Shown here: positions 1 through 5,075 of the stretch, in pieces
How the letters are laid out: every line of letters starts with the position of its first letter
Position numbering within the stretch: position 1 is the stretch's first letter
Virus record (IMG/VR): IMGVR_UViG_3300025120_000659
Coordinates: 1 to 21,557 of that record
Length of the DNA: 21,557 bases
Reading direction: 5' to 3' (one strand)
From: a virus
Notes under the pieces: model-generated
What the model was told of the DNA's origin: nothing
Databases searched by the model: none
The model's input: only the letters and a program-made list of their open reading frames with translations
Made by a program: the position numbers and the translations under genes

Positions 1-2
1 CG

Positions 3-107
3 AAAAAGCTCGAAGAGCTGATGATTAATGCTATCGAACTGGTCGTTCCGAGCAAATGCGACATCGAACTCGGGCCAAGCTGGGGAGAAGCAAAGGAGAT
101 AGAATGA
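3..107 (+). CDS. DNA polymerase, family A (PolA-type), C-terminal end only
   Basis: Only the last 34 codons lie in the window; the reading frame is open from the left edge and ends at TGA 105-107. The peptide contains AIELVVPSKCDIELGPSWGE, which matches the conserved C-terminal end of bacterial and phage family A DNA polymerases: a hydrophobic 'A-x-x-L-x-V-P' strand, an acidic strand, then G-x-x-W-x-x-A. The gene would be the replicative polymerase of the phage. Its stop overlaps the start of the lipase gene as ATGA (104-107), so both are probably translated from one mRNA. The N-terminal exonuclease and the palm motifs are outside the window, so the assignment rests on the tail alone, but the match is characteristic. 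Confidence 0.8.
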   Translation, partial: KKLEELMINAIELVVPSKCDIELGPSWGEAKEIE

Positions 108-868
108 GCCTTATGAAATATTTGCCCCCATTAAATGAAGATATGTTAAAGGAGGCTTGTGAATATTCAATTCGTGCGTATGAAGAAGCTATCCCCGGTG
201 CGATTAAGATCGAATCTAAATTTACCTCGACTACCGCTTACTTTAAAAAGAGCGAGGACGAGTCTTTTGACATCCTAGCGTTCAGAGGCACATCCCAGAA
301 GCTCGATTGGGTAACGGACGCCTTGGTGGTTCCCGTACCTTATGCAGGACGGCTGTGTCACGGTGGATTTACCGCCGCCCATGCTTCAGTGTGGGGTAAA
401 ATCAAGAAACACATACGCATGGACCACCCTCTGTTGATCTGCGGACACAGTCTGGGCGGGGCTTTGGCCGAAATCTCAGCAGCGAAACTGCACAAAAAGC
501 ATCCGAGGCTATCCCTTTGCACATTTGGTAAGCCCAATACATTTTTCAAAGGTTTTAAACGGCCCATGGAACTGATACGGCAAGTGTCCTGCGTCTCCGG
601 TAGCGACATCGTCGCCCGTATCCCCCGGTTTTGTTACGGCCCAAGCGTCAGCCAGACTACCCTGTATTTTGCTAATGACGGCAAAGACCACGTCGATCCT
701 CCTGCGGAGCTTAAACGTGATGATTTCATGTCGGCTAAGAAAGAGGCGCTCTCGGATCATTTTATGGAGGGCTATCAACGTCGTCTGACGGCCTACCTCA
801 CCCCTCGGGCTCCGGTAACTAATTTGAAATCTAAAAAACAAAAGAAGCGAGGAAAGAAAAATGCTTAG
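104..868 (+). CDS. Class 3 (alpha/beta hydrolase) lipase
   Basis: A 254-aa protein with the features of the fungal-type class 3 lipase family. The nucleophile elbow is GHSLGG (residues 114-119, Ser116), the upstream oxyanion segment is AFRGTS (59-64), Asp168 lies in SGSDIVARIP and His219 in DHFMEGY, so a full Ser-Asp-His triad can be proposed. The C-terminus (about 242-254) is very basic (KSKKQKKRGKKNA). No signal peptide is visible. The start at 104 is chosen over the longer frame from 56 because AAAGGAG precedes it at about 5 nt and it overlaps the polymerase stop as ATGA. It is followed with an 8-nt overlap by a small lipoprotein-like gene, then holin and lysozyme, so a role in host lysis (phospholipid attack) is plausible. 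That role is inference; the fold and triad are read from sequence. Confidence 0.85.
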   Translation: MSLMKYLPPLNEDMLKEACEYSIRAYEEAIPGAIKIESKFTSTTAYFKKSEDESFDILAFRGTSQKLDWVTDALVVPVPYAGRLCHGGFTAAHASVWGKIKKHIRMDHPLLICGHSLGGALAEISAAKLHKKHPRLSLCTFGKPNTFFKGFKRPMELIRQVSCVSGSDIVARIPRFCYGPSVSQTTLYFANDGKDHVDPPAELKRDDFMSAKKEALSDHFMEGYQRRLTAYLTPRAPVTNLKSKKQKKRGKKNA

Positions 869-1079
869 ACTTTTTATCCTGGTTGGAATTATCGCCTTTC
901 AGGGGTGTGCTGTGTCCGAAGAAGCTATTAAAAACAAGGAGTTATACTGCTCTGGGGTGTACAAGGGTATCCGCGCTGTTGGACGGGTAGCTACTGAGGT
1001 CACCACGGGGGTGTCTGTTCCTGATATATGCGATACTATAGATACCGTTGTGGAGGAAAGCACCGAGGGAAAGTCGTAA
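861..1079 (+). CDS. Small lipoprotein-like or secreted protein in lysis cassette
   Basis: A 72-aa protein with a hydrophobic N-terminus (MLRLFILVGIIAFQGC) ending in Gly-Cys. This looks like a short lipoprotein signal peptide, although Phe-Gln at -3/-2 makes a poor lipobox. The remainder is short and mostly hydrophilic, with two further cysteines (CSG and ICD), and ends in an acidic tail. GAGG lies about 10 nt before the ATG and the start overlaps the lipase stop by 8 nt. Its place between lipase and holin recalls outer-membrane spanins (o-spanins), which are short lipoproteins, but no proline-rich segment and no obvious inner-membrane spanin partner is present. Function is therefore open; I am fairly sure that it is a real exported protein. 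Confidence 0.6.
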   Translation: MLRLFILVGIIAFQGCAVSEEAIKNKELYCSGVYKGIRAVGRVATEVTTGVSVPDICDTIDTVVEESTEGKS

Positions 1080-1118
1080 CGAACCTCGAAGCTTTGATTA
1101 AACTTTGGCTGTTGTTCT

Positions 1119-1595
1119 ATGAAACTTAGCGGATTACTCAAGACCCTTGCACCAACGATCACCAAGACGATTGCTTCTAGCAATCCGGTGGCTGGCATGG
1201 CGGTGAAGATACTGGCTGACAAGCTAGGCATCGATGAGAAAAACCCCGTTAAGATTGAGAAGTTTCTGGAAAAGAACCCAGACCGGGTAGCCGACGTTAA
1301 AGAAGCAGATCGAGAGTTCGAGGACAAGATCCGCGAGATGGAGATCGACCTGGAAGCTTTCCAAACTGAGGCAGAGGACGCCAAAGACGCCCGTCGCCAC
1401 TTCAGCAAAGACCGAACGAGCAAAGCCTTTGCCTTGATTTCCCTTATTGGTTTTTTGGTATACTGCTTCTTCGTTACTTTAATGGGGGCAGATGTTGATG
1501 CTGCTACAACTAATTTGGTTATCGGGTATTTGGGCGGCCTCGTTTCATCCGCCGCATCCAGTTTTTACGGCCGAGAGAGCAGTGTCAGAAAATAA
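1119..1595 (+). CDS. Holin (GTA-type holin of 3 TMs family-like)
   Basis: A 158-aa protein. The first 100 residues hold an amphipathic start, then a charged, probably helical region (about 45-95) rich in Glu, Asp and Lys. Two hydrophobic segments follow: about 103-122 (ALISLIGFLVYCFFVTLMG) and about 128-149. The C-terminus is short and positively charged. This arrangement resembles the holin family first described in gene transfer agents (GTA_holin_3TM), though only two clear membrane segments are visible. It lies directly before the lysozyme gene (1 nt gap), as expected for a holin that triggers endolysin release. No clear Shine-Dalgarno sequence precedes the ATG; translation may depend on the upstream genes. 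Confidence 0.75.
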   Translation: MKLSGLLKTLAPTITKTIASSNPVAGMAVKILADKLGIDEKNPVKIEKFLEKNPDRVADVKEADREFEDKIREMEIDLEAFQTEAEDAKDARRHFSKDRTSKAFALISLIGFLVYCFFVTLMGADVDAATTNLVIGYLGGLVSSAASSFYGRESSVRK

Positions 1596-1596
1596 A

Positions 1597-2031
1597 ATGG
1601 AAAAGTTAATAGAAACACTCAAGCGCCATGAAGGCGTAAAATCCCACGCATATAAAGATTCTCTGGGTATATTGCACATTGGCTGTGGGCGAAACATCGA
1701 AGGCGCGGCAAGCCATCGAGGGCTCGGTTTAAGCGAGGACGAGATCGATTATATGTTGTCCAATGATATCCTGCGCACCATCAAGGAACTGTCGCGGGAA
1801 TATAAGTGGTTCGCTGAGTTAGAAGACGGTGCGCGGCGCGATGGCATTATCAATATGCACTTTAATCTGGGGCGGGTGCGCTTCGCCCAGTTTAAGAAAG
1901 CCATCGGGCATATGGAAAAAGGTGAGCATTCCAAAGCCGCCGTCGAGTTTCTCGATAGCCTGTGGGCGCGACAGGTAAAAGGTCGTAGTTTAGAAGTGAC
2001 CGACATGATAAAGACCAATACCTATGTCTAA
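1597..2031 (+). CDS. Endolysin, T4-type lysozyme (glycoside hydrolase family 24)
   Basis: A 144-aa muramidase that would cleave the MurNAc-GlcNAc bond of peptidoglycan at lysis. The start at 1597 is chosen because it follows the holin stop by 1 nt and puts the catalytic region at the usual place; the frame is open further upstream only inside the holin gene. Catalytic Glu12 (RHEG) and Asp21 (YKDS) match T4 Glu11 and Asp20 with identical spacing. The next catalytic position, T4 Thr26, is His27 here (LHIGCG instead of the common TIGxG). The downstream RGLGLSEDEIDYMLSNDI and FNLGRVRFAQFKKA segments are typical of the family. No signal peptide or anchor is seen, so export would depend on the holin. 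It overlaps the next gene by 8 nt. Confidence 0.9.
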   Translation: MEKLIETLKRHEGVKSHAYKDSLGILHIGCGRNIEGAASHRGLGLSEDEIDYMLSNDILRTIKELSREYKWFAELEDGARRDGIINMHFNLGRVRFAQFKKAIGHMEKGEHSKAAVEFLDSLWARQVKGRSLEVTDMIKTNTYV

Positions 2032-2446
2032 TCCGTACATTTTCAAAGCCACGGTTTCTAAAATCGTGGACGGAGATACCCTTTATGTTACCGACATTTC
2101 TCTTGGTTTTGGCAATTGGCACTGCGGCGATACTGGTCGGGGCATTTGTCTGCGCCTTAACTCGATTGACACTCCGGAATCTCGCACTAGAGACTTGGAA
2201 GAAAAGAAATATGGACTTGCAGCGAAAGCTTTTGTCCAGGCGTTCTCCCCCGTAGGCACAAAGGTAACCCTTAGAACCTACGAGAAGGGCAAGTACGGGC
2301 GGTGGCTGGCCGACATCAAGGTGGGCAACAAATGGCTCTGCTCAGAGTTGATCGCTCATCACCACGCTGTCGAATATCACGGGCAAAACAAAGACGATAT
2401 CCGGGCTGCTCATCTGGCTAACCGAAAACTGGTTGTTTTGGGCTAA
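2024..2446 (+). CDS. Staphylococcal nuclease (thermonuclease)-like protein
   Basis: A 140-aa SNase-fold (OB-fold) nuclease. Calcium-binding and catalytic positions of micrococcal nuclease can be matched: VDGDTL with Asp18 (nuclease Asp21), Arg44 (Arg35) in LRLNSIDTPES, Asp49-Thr50-Glu52 (Asp40-Thr41-Glu43), and Arg93 (Arg87) in KGKYGRWLA. All are present, so the enzyme is probably active on single- and double-stranded DNA and RNA. There is no signal peptide. It is translationally coupled to the lysozyme (8-nt overlap). Possible roles are degradation of host DNA or of nucleic acid released at lysis; the sequence does not decide between them. It is the last gene of the lysis-linked cluster. Confidence 0.88.
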   Translation: MSNPYIFKATVSKIVDGDTLYVTDISLGFGNWHCGDTGRGICLRLNSIDTPESRTRDLEEKKYGLAAKAFVQAFSPVGTKVTLRTYEKGKYGRWLADIKVGNKWLCSELIAHHHAVEYHGQNKDDIRAAHLANRKLVVLG

Positions 2447-2483
2447 ATAGTCCTATAAAATCCCATACATCAAAGGAGGATTT

Positions 2484-2708
2484 ATGGATCAGTCTAAGTG
2501 GAAGTCAGTTGTTGTGCCTCGGGAAACCTACCACGACATGAAACTTATCGCCCAGATCGAAGGGCGTACCATCTCACGACAGCTACGCATGATCGTCGAT
2601 CAGTGGAAAGACGACCACCTGACCGACAACGATTTGCAAAAGCTGGAAACGGAAAAGATTAAACTGGAAGTGGAATCAGGCGCTCACGCTACTAGCTTTT
2701 CGATCTGA
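2484..2708 (+). CDS. Ribbon-helix-helix (Arc/CopG-like) DNA-binding protein
   Basis: A 74-aa protein. Residues about 7-43 fit the ribbon-helix-helix pattern: a short beta strand (KSVVVPRETY), helix A (HDMKLIAQIEG), a turn RTIS and helix B (RQLRMIVDQW). The C-terminal half is a charged helix. Such proteins are dimeric repressors that read the major groove with the strand; in phages they are often early regulators. A strong AAAGGAGG lies 6 nt before the ATG. A weak promoter (TTGTTT, 15 nt, TATAAA at 2433-2459) may drive it. Its 3' end overlaps the convergent helix-turn-helix gene by 33 nt. The target operator is unknown. Confidence 0.75.
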   Translation: MDQSKWKSVVVPRETYHDMKLIAQIEGRTISRQLRMIVDQWKDDHLTDNDLQKLETEKIKLEVESGAHATSFSI

Positions 2709-2861
2709 GGCTCGTCGCCCACGGTACAACCAATCCCGCACCGTATCGATAGGTATGTTGAGGGTCTTTGCAATCCACGCTACCGACCGCTCCTCGTTGT
2801 TACGAAGATGGATAACGTGATCTACGACTTCTTGGGAATATTTTTTAGCGACCATACACAT
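2676..2861 (-). CDS. Small helix-turn-helix protein
   Basis: A 61-aa minus-strand protein of the homeodomain-like or transposase-type helix-turn-helix kind: helix 1 (SQEVVDHVIHLRNN), helix 2 (SVAWIAKTLN) and recognition helix (IPIDTVRDWLYRGR). The compact pattern and basic end support a DNA-binding role. Two starts are close together, ATG at 2859-2861 and 2853-2855; the first is used. Only a weak AGGG precedes it. A TGATATCAC box (minus strand, complement of about 2880-2888) could be an extended -10. It converges on and overlaps the ribbon-helix-helix gene by 33 nt, so each transcript is antisense to the end of the other. A transposase remnant is possible, but the gene is full for a single-domain protein. 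Confidence 0.6.
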   Translation of the reverse strand: MCMVAKKYSQEVVDHVIHLRNNEERSVAWIAKTLNIPIDTVRDWLYRGRRASDRKASSVSA

Positions 2862-2892
2862 AGTTTACCCTGAAAAAAATGTGATATCAACC

Positions 2893-2920
2893 TTGACTAC
2901 CAGGCGAACGGCGCTATACT
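2893..2920 (+). promoter_or_regulatory. Sigma70-type promoter of candidate small RNA
   Basis: TTGACT (2893-2898), a 16-nt spacer and TATACT (2915-2920) make one of the best promoter matches in the window. Transcription would begin near 2926-2928. The next downstream signal is a strong intrinsic terminator only about 30 nt on, with no start codon and open frame between them, so the product is a short RNA. Confidence 0.7.
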
Positions 2921-2924
2921 GAAC

Positions 2925-2997
2925 ATCCAAGTTAGCTCCTTGGGTTAAGTTGAAAGAAGCTCACTGGGGTTTATCCCCTCTCAGTGGGCTTTTTTTA
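2925..2997 (+). ncRNA. Candidate trans-acting small RNA, antisense to phage leader sequences
   Basis: The unit between promoter and terminator would give an RNA of about 70 nt. Hairpin 1 has stem CCAAG (2927-2931) with CTTGG (2939-2943) and the 7-nt loop TTAGCTC. A linker (2944-2957) follows, then the terminator hairpin. The segment GTTAGCTCCTTGGGTTAAG (2931-2949) is the reverse complement of the leader seen before several genes here (CTTAA box, then AGGAGCTAAC). Continuous pairing would be 10 bp at 6104-6113, 9 bp at 7043-7051, 8411-8419, 3129-3137 and 5065-5073, each covering the ribosome binding site. On the minus strand the same bases read as a leader followed by ATG and a 9-codon frame, so an inverted leader relic is the main alternative. 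Confidence 0.55.
2958..2997 (+). terminator. Strong intrinsic terminator of the candidate small RNA
   Basis: AGCTCACTG (2958-2966) pairs with CAGTGGGCT (2982-2990) with one G-T pair. An inner GGG/CCC extends the stem, and a run of seven T follows (2990-2996). It ends transcription from the promoter at 2893-2920. Confidence 0.85.
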
Positions 2998-3040
2998 TTT
3001 TCGAGCAAGGGCATTTAGTCATCCCCTTCTCAGCGGTTCC

Positions 3041-3068
3041 GGCCTGTCCGTGGCTCACCAATCAGGCC
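3041..3068. repeat. GGCCTG/CAGGCC inverted repeat in gene-free stretch 2862-3139
   Basis: GGCCTG (3041-3046) pairs with CAGGCC (3063-3068), with a small inner GTG/CAC pairing. There is no T run behind it, so it is not a clear terminator. Together with the small RNA unit and the leader of the next gene it is all I can identify in the 278-base stretch 2862-3139. Confidence 0.3.
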
Positions 3069-3100
3069 ACTTGTTTACCCTTCCTCTACACATATAACTC

Positions 3101-3137
3101 TGATATCATGTTGATTCCAACAACTTATAAGGAGCTA
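3101..3137 (+). promoter_or_regulatory. Extended -10 promoter and AAGGAGCTA leader of the 3140 gene
   Basis: TGATATCAT (3101-3109) is an extended -10 type box; no good -35 is seen. It is followed by CTTATAAGGAGCTACT up to the ATG at 3140. This is a variant of the leader shared by the accessory-block genes, here with CTTATA in place of CTTAAC. Confidence 0.45.
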
Positions 3138-3139
3138 CT

Positions 3140-3382
3140 ATGTACATAGGTAAAAACGACGGGGTATGCCCCATCTCCCAAGCAGAAATCGACCGCGACA
3201 AACCCGAGATCCGCGAATACGAAGTAGATCCCGATGCCGCCTACGACGCCGAACAATCACGGCTCATCGCCCATGACCAAGAGGCCATCTCCAAGATCCT
3301 GGTAGAAAACATCCATGCGACCAAGGATTTGGTAGATGAACTCGTCGAGTATGTGCGAAAGGCACGCCGGGGGTTGGTGTGA
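3140..3382 (+). CDS. Hypothetical acidic protein
   Basis: An 80-aa protein that I do not recognise. It is acidic (many Asp and Glu in residues 15-45) with a predicted helical second half (HDQEAISKILVENIHATKDLVDELVEYVRKARRG, quoted only to show the heptad-like pattern in parts: ISKILV, LVDELVEYV). Neither membrane segments nor cysteine pairs are present. AAGGAGCTA stands directly before the ATG. The stop overlaps the start of the alpha-CTD-like gene by 4 nt (GTGTGAAA region), so the two are probably co-translated and may act together. Confidence 0.7.
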   Translation: MYIGKNDGVCPISQAEIDRDKPEIREYEVDPDAAYDAEQSRLIAHDQEAISKILVENIHATKDLVDELVEYVRKARRGLV

Positions 3383-3837
3383 AATACGAACTGGACGAAG
3401 ACGCCGTTGCGGTACTTTTAGAGTATGTCGAAGAAGCTCTCGTTGAGATTGCCGAGGTTTTGGACGGGCCTCAACACCAAGAGGGCCTCAACTGGACTAC
3501 CTCTGGTATGCACATGGGTCGCGCACCGCGTTTTGCTTTAAACAAACAAAGAAAAACTCTTGTAGATATGCGCCGTGCGTTACGCAACCCTATTAGGTGT
3601 AAAGACGATGTCTTGGCATGGCCCTTGGAAAAGCTTGGATGCAGCCAGAGAATCTTAAATGCCTTGAGAAATAAATGTTATCAGACAGAAGATCACAGCT
3701 TGGACTTTATTCGCACCGTTGGACAATTAATTGAGATGACCGAGTACGAACTGAGTAAATATCCCGAATTGGGCAAAAAAAGCATAACCGAGATAAAGGA
3801 TTATTTAGCTACCCATGATCTTTACCTATCGGGCTAG
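3379..3837 (+). CDS. Protein with C-terminal RNA polymerase alpha-CTD-like domain
   Basis: A 152-aa protein that starts with GTG. Residues about 81-152 resemble the C-terminal domain of bacterial RNA polymerase alpha: PLEKLGCSQRILNAL, then LIEMTEYELSKYPELGKKS and ITEIKDYLATHDL. The E. coli residues that contact UP-element DNA can be matched: Arg265 (Arg91 here), Asn268 (Asn94), Gly296 (Gly132), Lys298 (Lys134), Ser299 (Ser135) and Glu302 (Glu138). About 10 extra residues lie between the first two helices. The N-terminal 80 residues do not resemble the alpha N-terminal assembly domain and I do not recognise them. The domain can be expected to bind DNA minor groove; a role in redirecting or imitating host polymerase is inference. 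It precedes the repeat-rich region 3838-4107. Confidence 0.75.
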   Translation: MKYELDEDAVAVLLEYVEEALVEIAEVLDGPQHQEGLNWTTSGMHMGRAPRFALNKQRKTLVDMRRALRNPIRCKDDVLAWPLEKLGCSQRILNALRNKCYQTEDHSLDFIRTVGQLIEMTEYELSKYPELGKKSITEIKDYLATHDLYLSG

Positions 3838-3873
3838 TTACTTAGTTCCCTATATAGGAACCATTTCTGAGAA

Positions 3874-3900
3874 TATATTTTATTTTTTTTTTAAAATATA
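3874..3900. repeat. 9-bp all-AT inverted repeat
   Basis: TATATTTTA (3874-3882) and TAAAATATA (3892-3900) are perfect inverted copies separated by nine T. The block should melt easily and could form a hairpin. Confidence 0.7.
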
Positions 3901-3903
3901 GGC

Positions 3904-3983
3904 GTAACTGCCGTAACCGTGTAACCATCGGGCTAAGGACCACGGCTCATGGGGCTTGTAGCGGTTACGGCAAGGTTACACGG
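3904..3983. repeat. GTAAC iteron-like repeat cluster, two opposed arrays
   Basis: GTAAC occurs at 3904, 3913 and 3921 on the + strand, spaced 9 and 8 nt, and as GTTAC at 3964 and 3975. TGCCGTAACCG (3909-3919) has a perfect inverted copy at 3962-3972, and CCGTGTAACC (3917-3926) at 3974-3983. The order of the two halves is not that of a simple hairpin, which suggests protein binding sites rather than only an RNA structure. Confidence 0.7.
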
Positions 3984-4091
3984 GTATACACTAGTCAATA
4001 GCTTGCCCTTAATTCGCAAATTCCGTTAAGGGGGGTAGAAAGTTTTTTTTATTTTTTTTTATTTTTCCCCCTATATACAGAATACGACTTT

Positions 4092-4120
4092 TTGACATCT
4101 GGGCTGGATGCACATAAACT
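4092..4120 (+). promoter_or_regulatory. Promoter of the small terminase gene
   Basis: TTGACA (4092-4097), 17 nt, TAAACT (4115-4120). Transcription would start near 4127, directly before the ATG at 4129, so the mRNA might be nearly leaderless; no ribosome binding site is visible. Confidence 0.5.
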
Positions 4121-4128
4121 TCCGCAAC

Positions 4129-4692
4129 ATGACAGAAATAAAGAAAAAGAGGGGTAGACCGAAAGGCTCTGGGAAAATAGGGGTCAATCGCCTTTTGACG
4201 CGCAAGCAAGAATTGTTTGTTAAAGAGTTTGTGAGTAAGGACGGTCAAATAACTAAACGACAAGCGGCAATCAACGCTGGTTATCCCGCAGGGTCGGCTC
4301 ACACTAAAGCTTACGATCTGACCAACCCGAAAACCCATCCCCATGTCTGCCAAGCTATTCGCAAATTCCAAATGGAGTTGGACGAAAAGTTTGGGATTGA
4401 TTTCAAAAGACACATTCGAGACTTAAAAGTGATTCGTGATAAAGCTTTGGACGACGGGGCTTATTCTGCAGCTACGCAGTGTGAAATCGCTAGAGGTCGA
4501 GCGCATGGTGATATTTACGTTAATAAGTCAGAAGTACGCCACGGTTCTATCGATCAAATGGACAGAGATCAAGTTATGAAGGCACTGGAGGAACTCAAGA
4601 GTGAATTTGGAGCTTCCATGGGAAACGTCATCGACGTCACGCCCGAAAAAGAAGAAAAAGATACGGGAAAGCACGCTCTGGCAACACATTAA
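4129..4692 (+). CDS. terS: Terminase small subunit
   Basis: A 187-aa protein of the Terminase_2-like family; it recognises phage DNA and delivers it to the large subunit for packaging. An AT-hook-like basic start (KKKRGRPKGSGK) is followed by the helix-turn-helix region LTRKQELFVKEFVSKDGQIT with KRQAAINAGYPAGSA (about residues 23-58). A helical oligomerisation region follows, then the IYVNKSEVRHGSIDQMDRDQ segment seen in many phage small terminases. The frame also has ATG at 4108, but the promoter at 4092-4120 would place that codon upstream of the transcript start, so 4129 is preferred. Unusually, the large subunit gene lies almost 6 kb away. The 3' end overlaps the next gene by 92 nt. Confidence 0.85.
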   Translation: MTEIKKKRGRPKGSGKIGVNRLLTRKQELFVKEFVSKDGQITKRQAAINAGYPAGSAHTKAYDLTNPKTHPHVCQAIRKFQMELDEKFGIDFKRHIRDLKVIRDKALDDGAYSAATQCEIARGRAHGDIYVNKSEVRHGSIDQMDRDQVMKALEELKSEFGASMGNVIDVTPEKEEKDTGKHALATH

Positions 4693-5035
4693 GAAAGCCA
4701 TTGCTCTGCATAAACCTACCTGGACACACACTCGAATCGAAACTTGGGCTATGCCCGGTGTTCCCGACGTCATGGTCTGTGATGATAAAGGCTTGTTCCA
4801 TCTGATCGAACTCAAAATAGTCACAGGTTATGCCGTCAAGTTAAGCCCTCACCAAGTTAGTTTTGCCCAAAACCATGCGCACGCCAGTGTTTGGCTGTTA
4901 GTCTGGAAGGCCGAAGAATATTACTTATATCCCGCCAAGGATGTCGTCGATGTAGCCAAAAAAGGTCTACGGCATATCCCTCTGTTAAAAACCCAAGATT
5001 TAAATAAACTTCTTAGCTTGCTCTCTACACATTAA
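4601..5035 (+). CDS. VRR-NUC-like endonuclease (PD-(D/E)XK fold)
   Basis: A 144-aa protein. The catalytic core is visible: Glu24, GVPDVMV (53-59, Asp56), IELK (69-72, Glu70 and Lys72) and LSPHQVSF (81-88, Gln85), the pattern of the VRR-NUC family of the restriction-endonuclease fold. Related phage enzymes act on branched DNA. A run of five lysines precedes the core. The start used is GTG 4601 with GGAGGA 8 nt before it, although this means a 92-nt overlap with the small terminase; later ATG starts are missing, so the true start is uncertain. The placing beside the terminase suggests a part in clearing DNA junctions before packaging, which is inference. Confidence 0.78.
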   Translation: MNLELPWETSSTSRPKKKKKIRESTLWQHIKKAIALHKPTWTHTRIETWAMPGVPDVMVCDDKGLFHLIELKIVTGYAVKLSPHQVSFAQNHAHASVWLLVWKAEEYYLYPAKDVVDVAKKGLRHIPLLKTQDLNKLLSLLSTH

Positions 5036-5045
5036 TTTGCTAGAG

Positions 5046-5073
5046 TTATATGTGTACTTAATTAAAGGAGCTA
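5046..5073 (+). promoter_or_regulatory. Promoter-like box and AAGGAGCTA leader of the 5076 gene
   Basis: TTATAT (5046-5051) is a possible -10, then CTTAATTAAAGGAGCTA (5057-5073) and the ATG at 5076. The CTTAA box and the ribosome binding site have the same 4-nt spacing as in the reverse complement of the candidate small RNA. Confidence 0.4.
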
Positions 5074-5075
5074 TT

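Larger units (their letters stand above)
3838..4091. other. Gene-free AT-rich region with repeats; candidate replication origin or control region
   Basis: No plausible gene lies here. In order: a dyad GTTCC/GGAAC around TATATA (3845-3861), an all-AT inverted repeat (3874-3900), five GTAAC repeats in opposed orientation (3904-3983), a 7-bp inverted repeat CCCTTAA/TTAAGGG (4006-4012 and 4026-4032), and a T-rich tract flanked by GGGGGG and CCCCC (4030-4071). Iteron-like repeats next to an easily melted AT tract are the usual make-up of a replication origin, but a regulatory region or packaging site is also possible. The small terminase gene follows. Confidence 0.45.

Noticed and set aside
56-103. 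Sixteen extra N-terminal codons of the lipase frame
   Set aside because: These bases code for the end of the DNA polymerase, and a good ribosome binding site points to ATG 104.
899-1423. 174-codon minus-strand frame opposite lipoprotein and holin genes
   Set aside because: Shadow frame: Ser/Arg-rich composition, no ribosome binding site, and both + strand genes are supported by motifs.
1492-1596. Upstream extension of the lysozyme frame
   Set aside because: It lies inside the holin gene, and the catalytic residues have correct T4 numbering from ATG 1597.
3904-3983. CRISPR array
   Set aside because: The units are only 5-11 bases, without spacers of constant length, and occur in both orientations.
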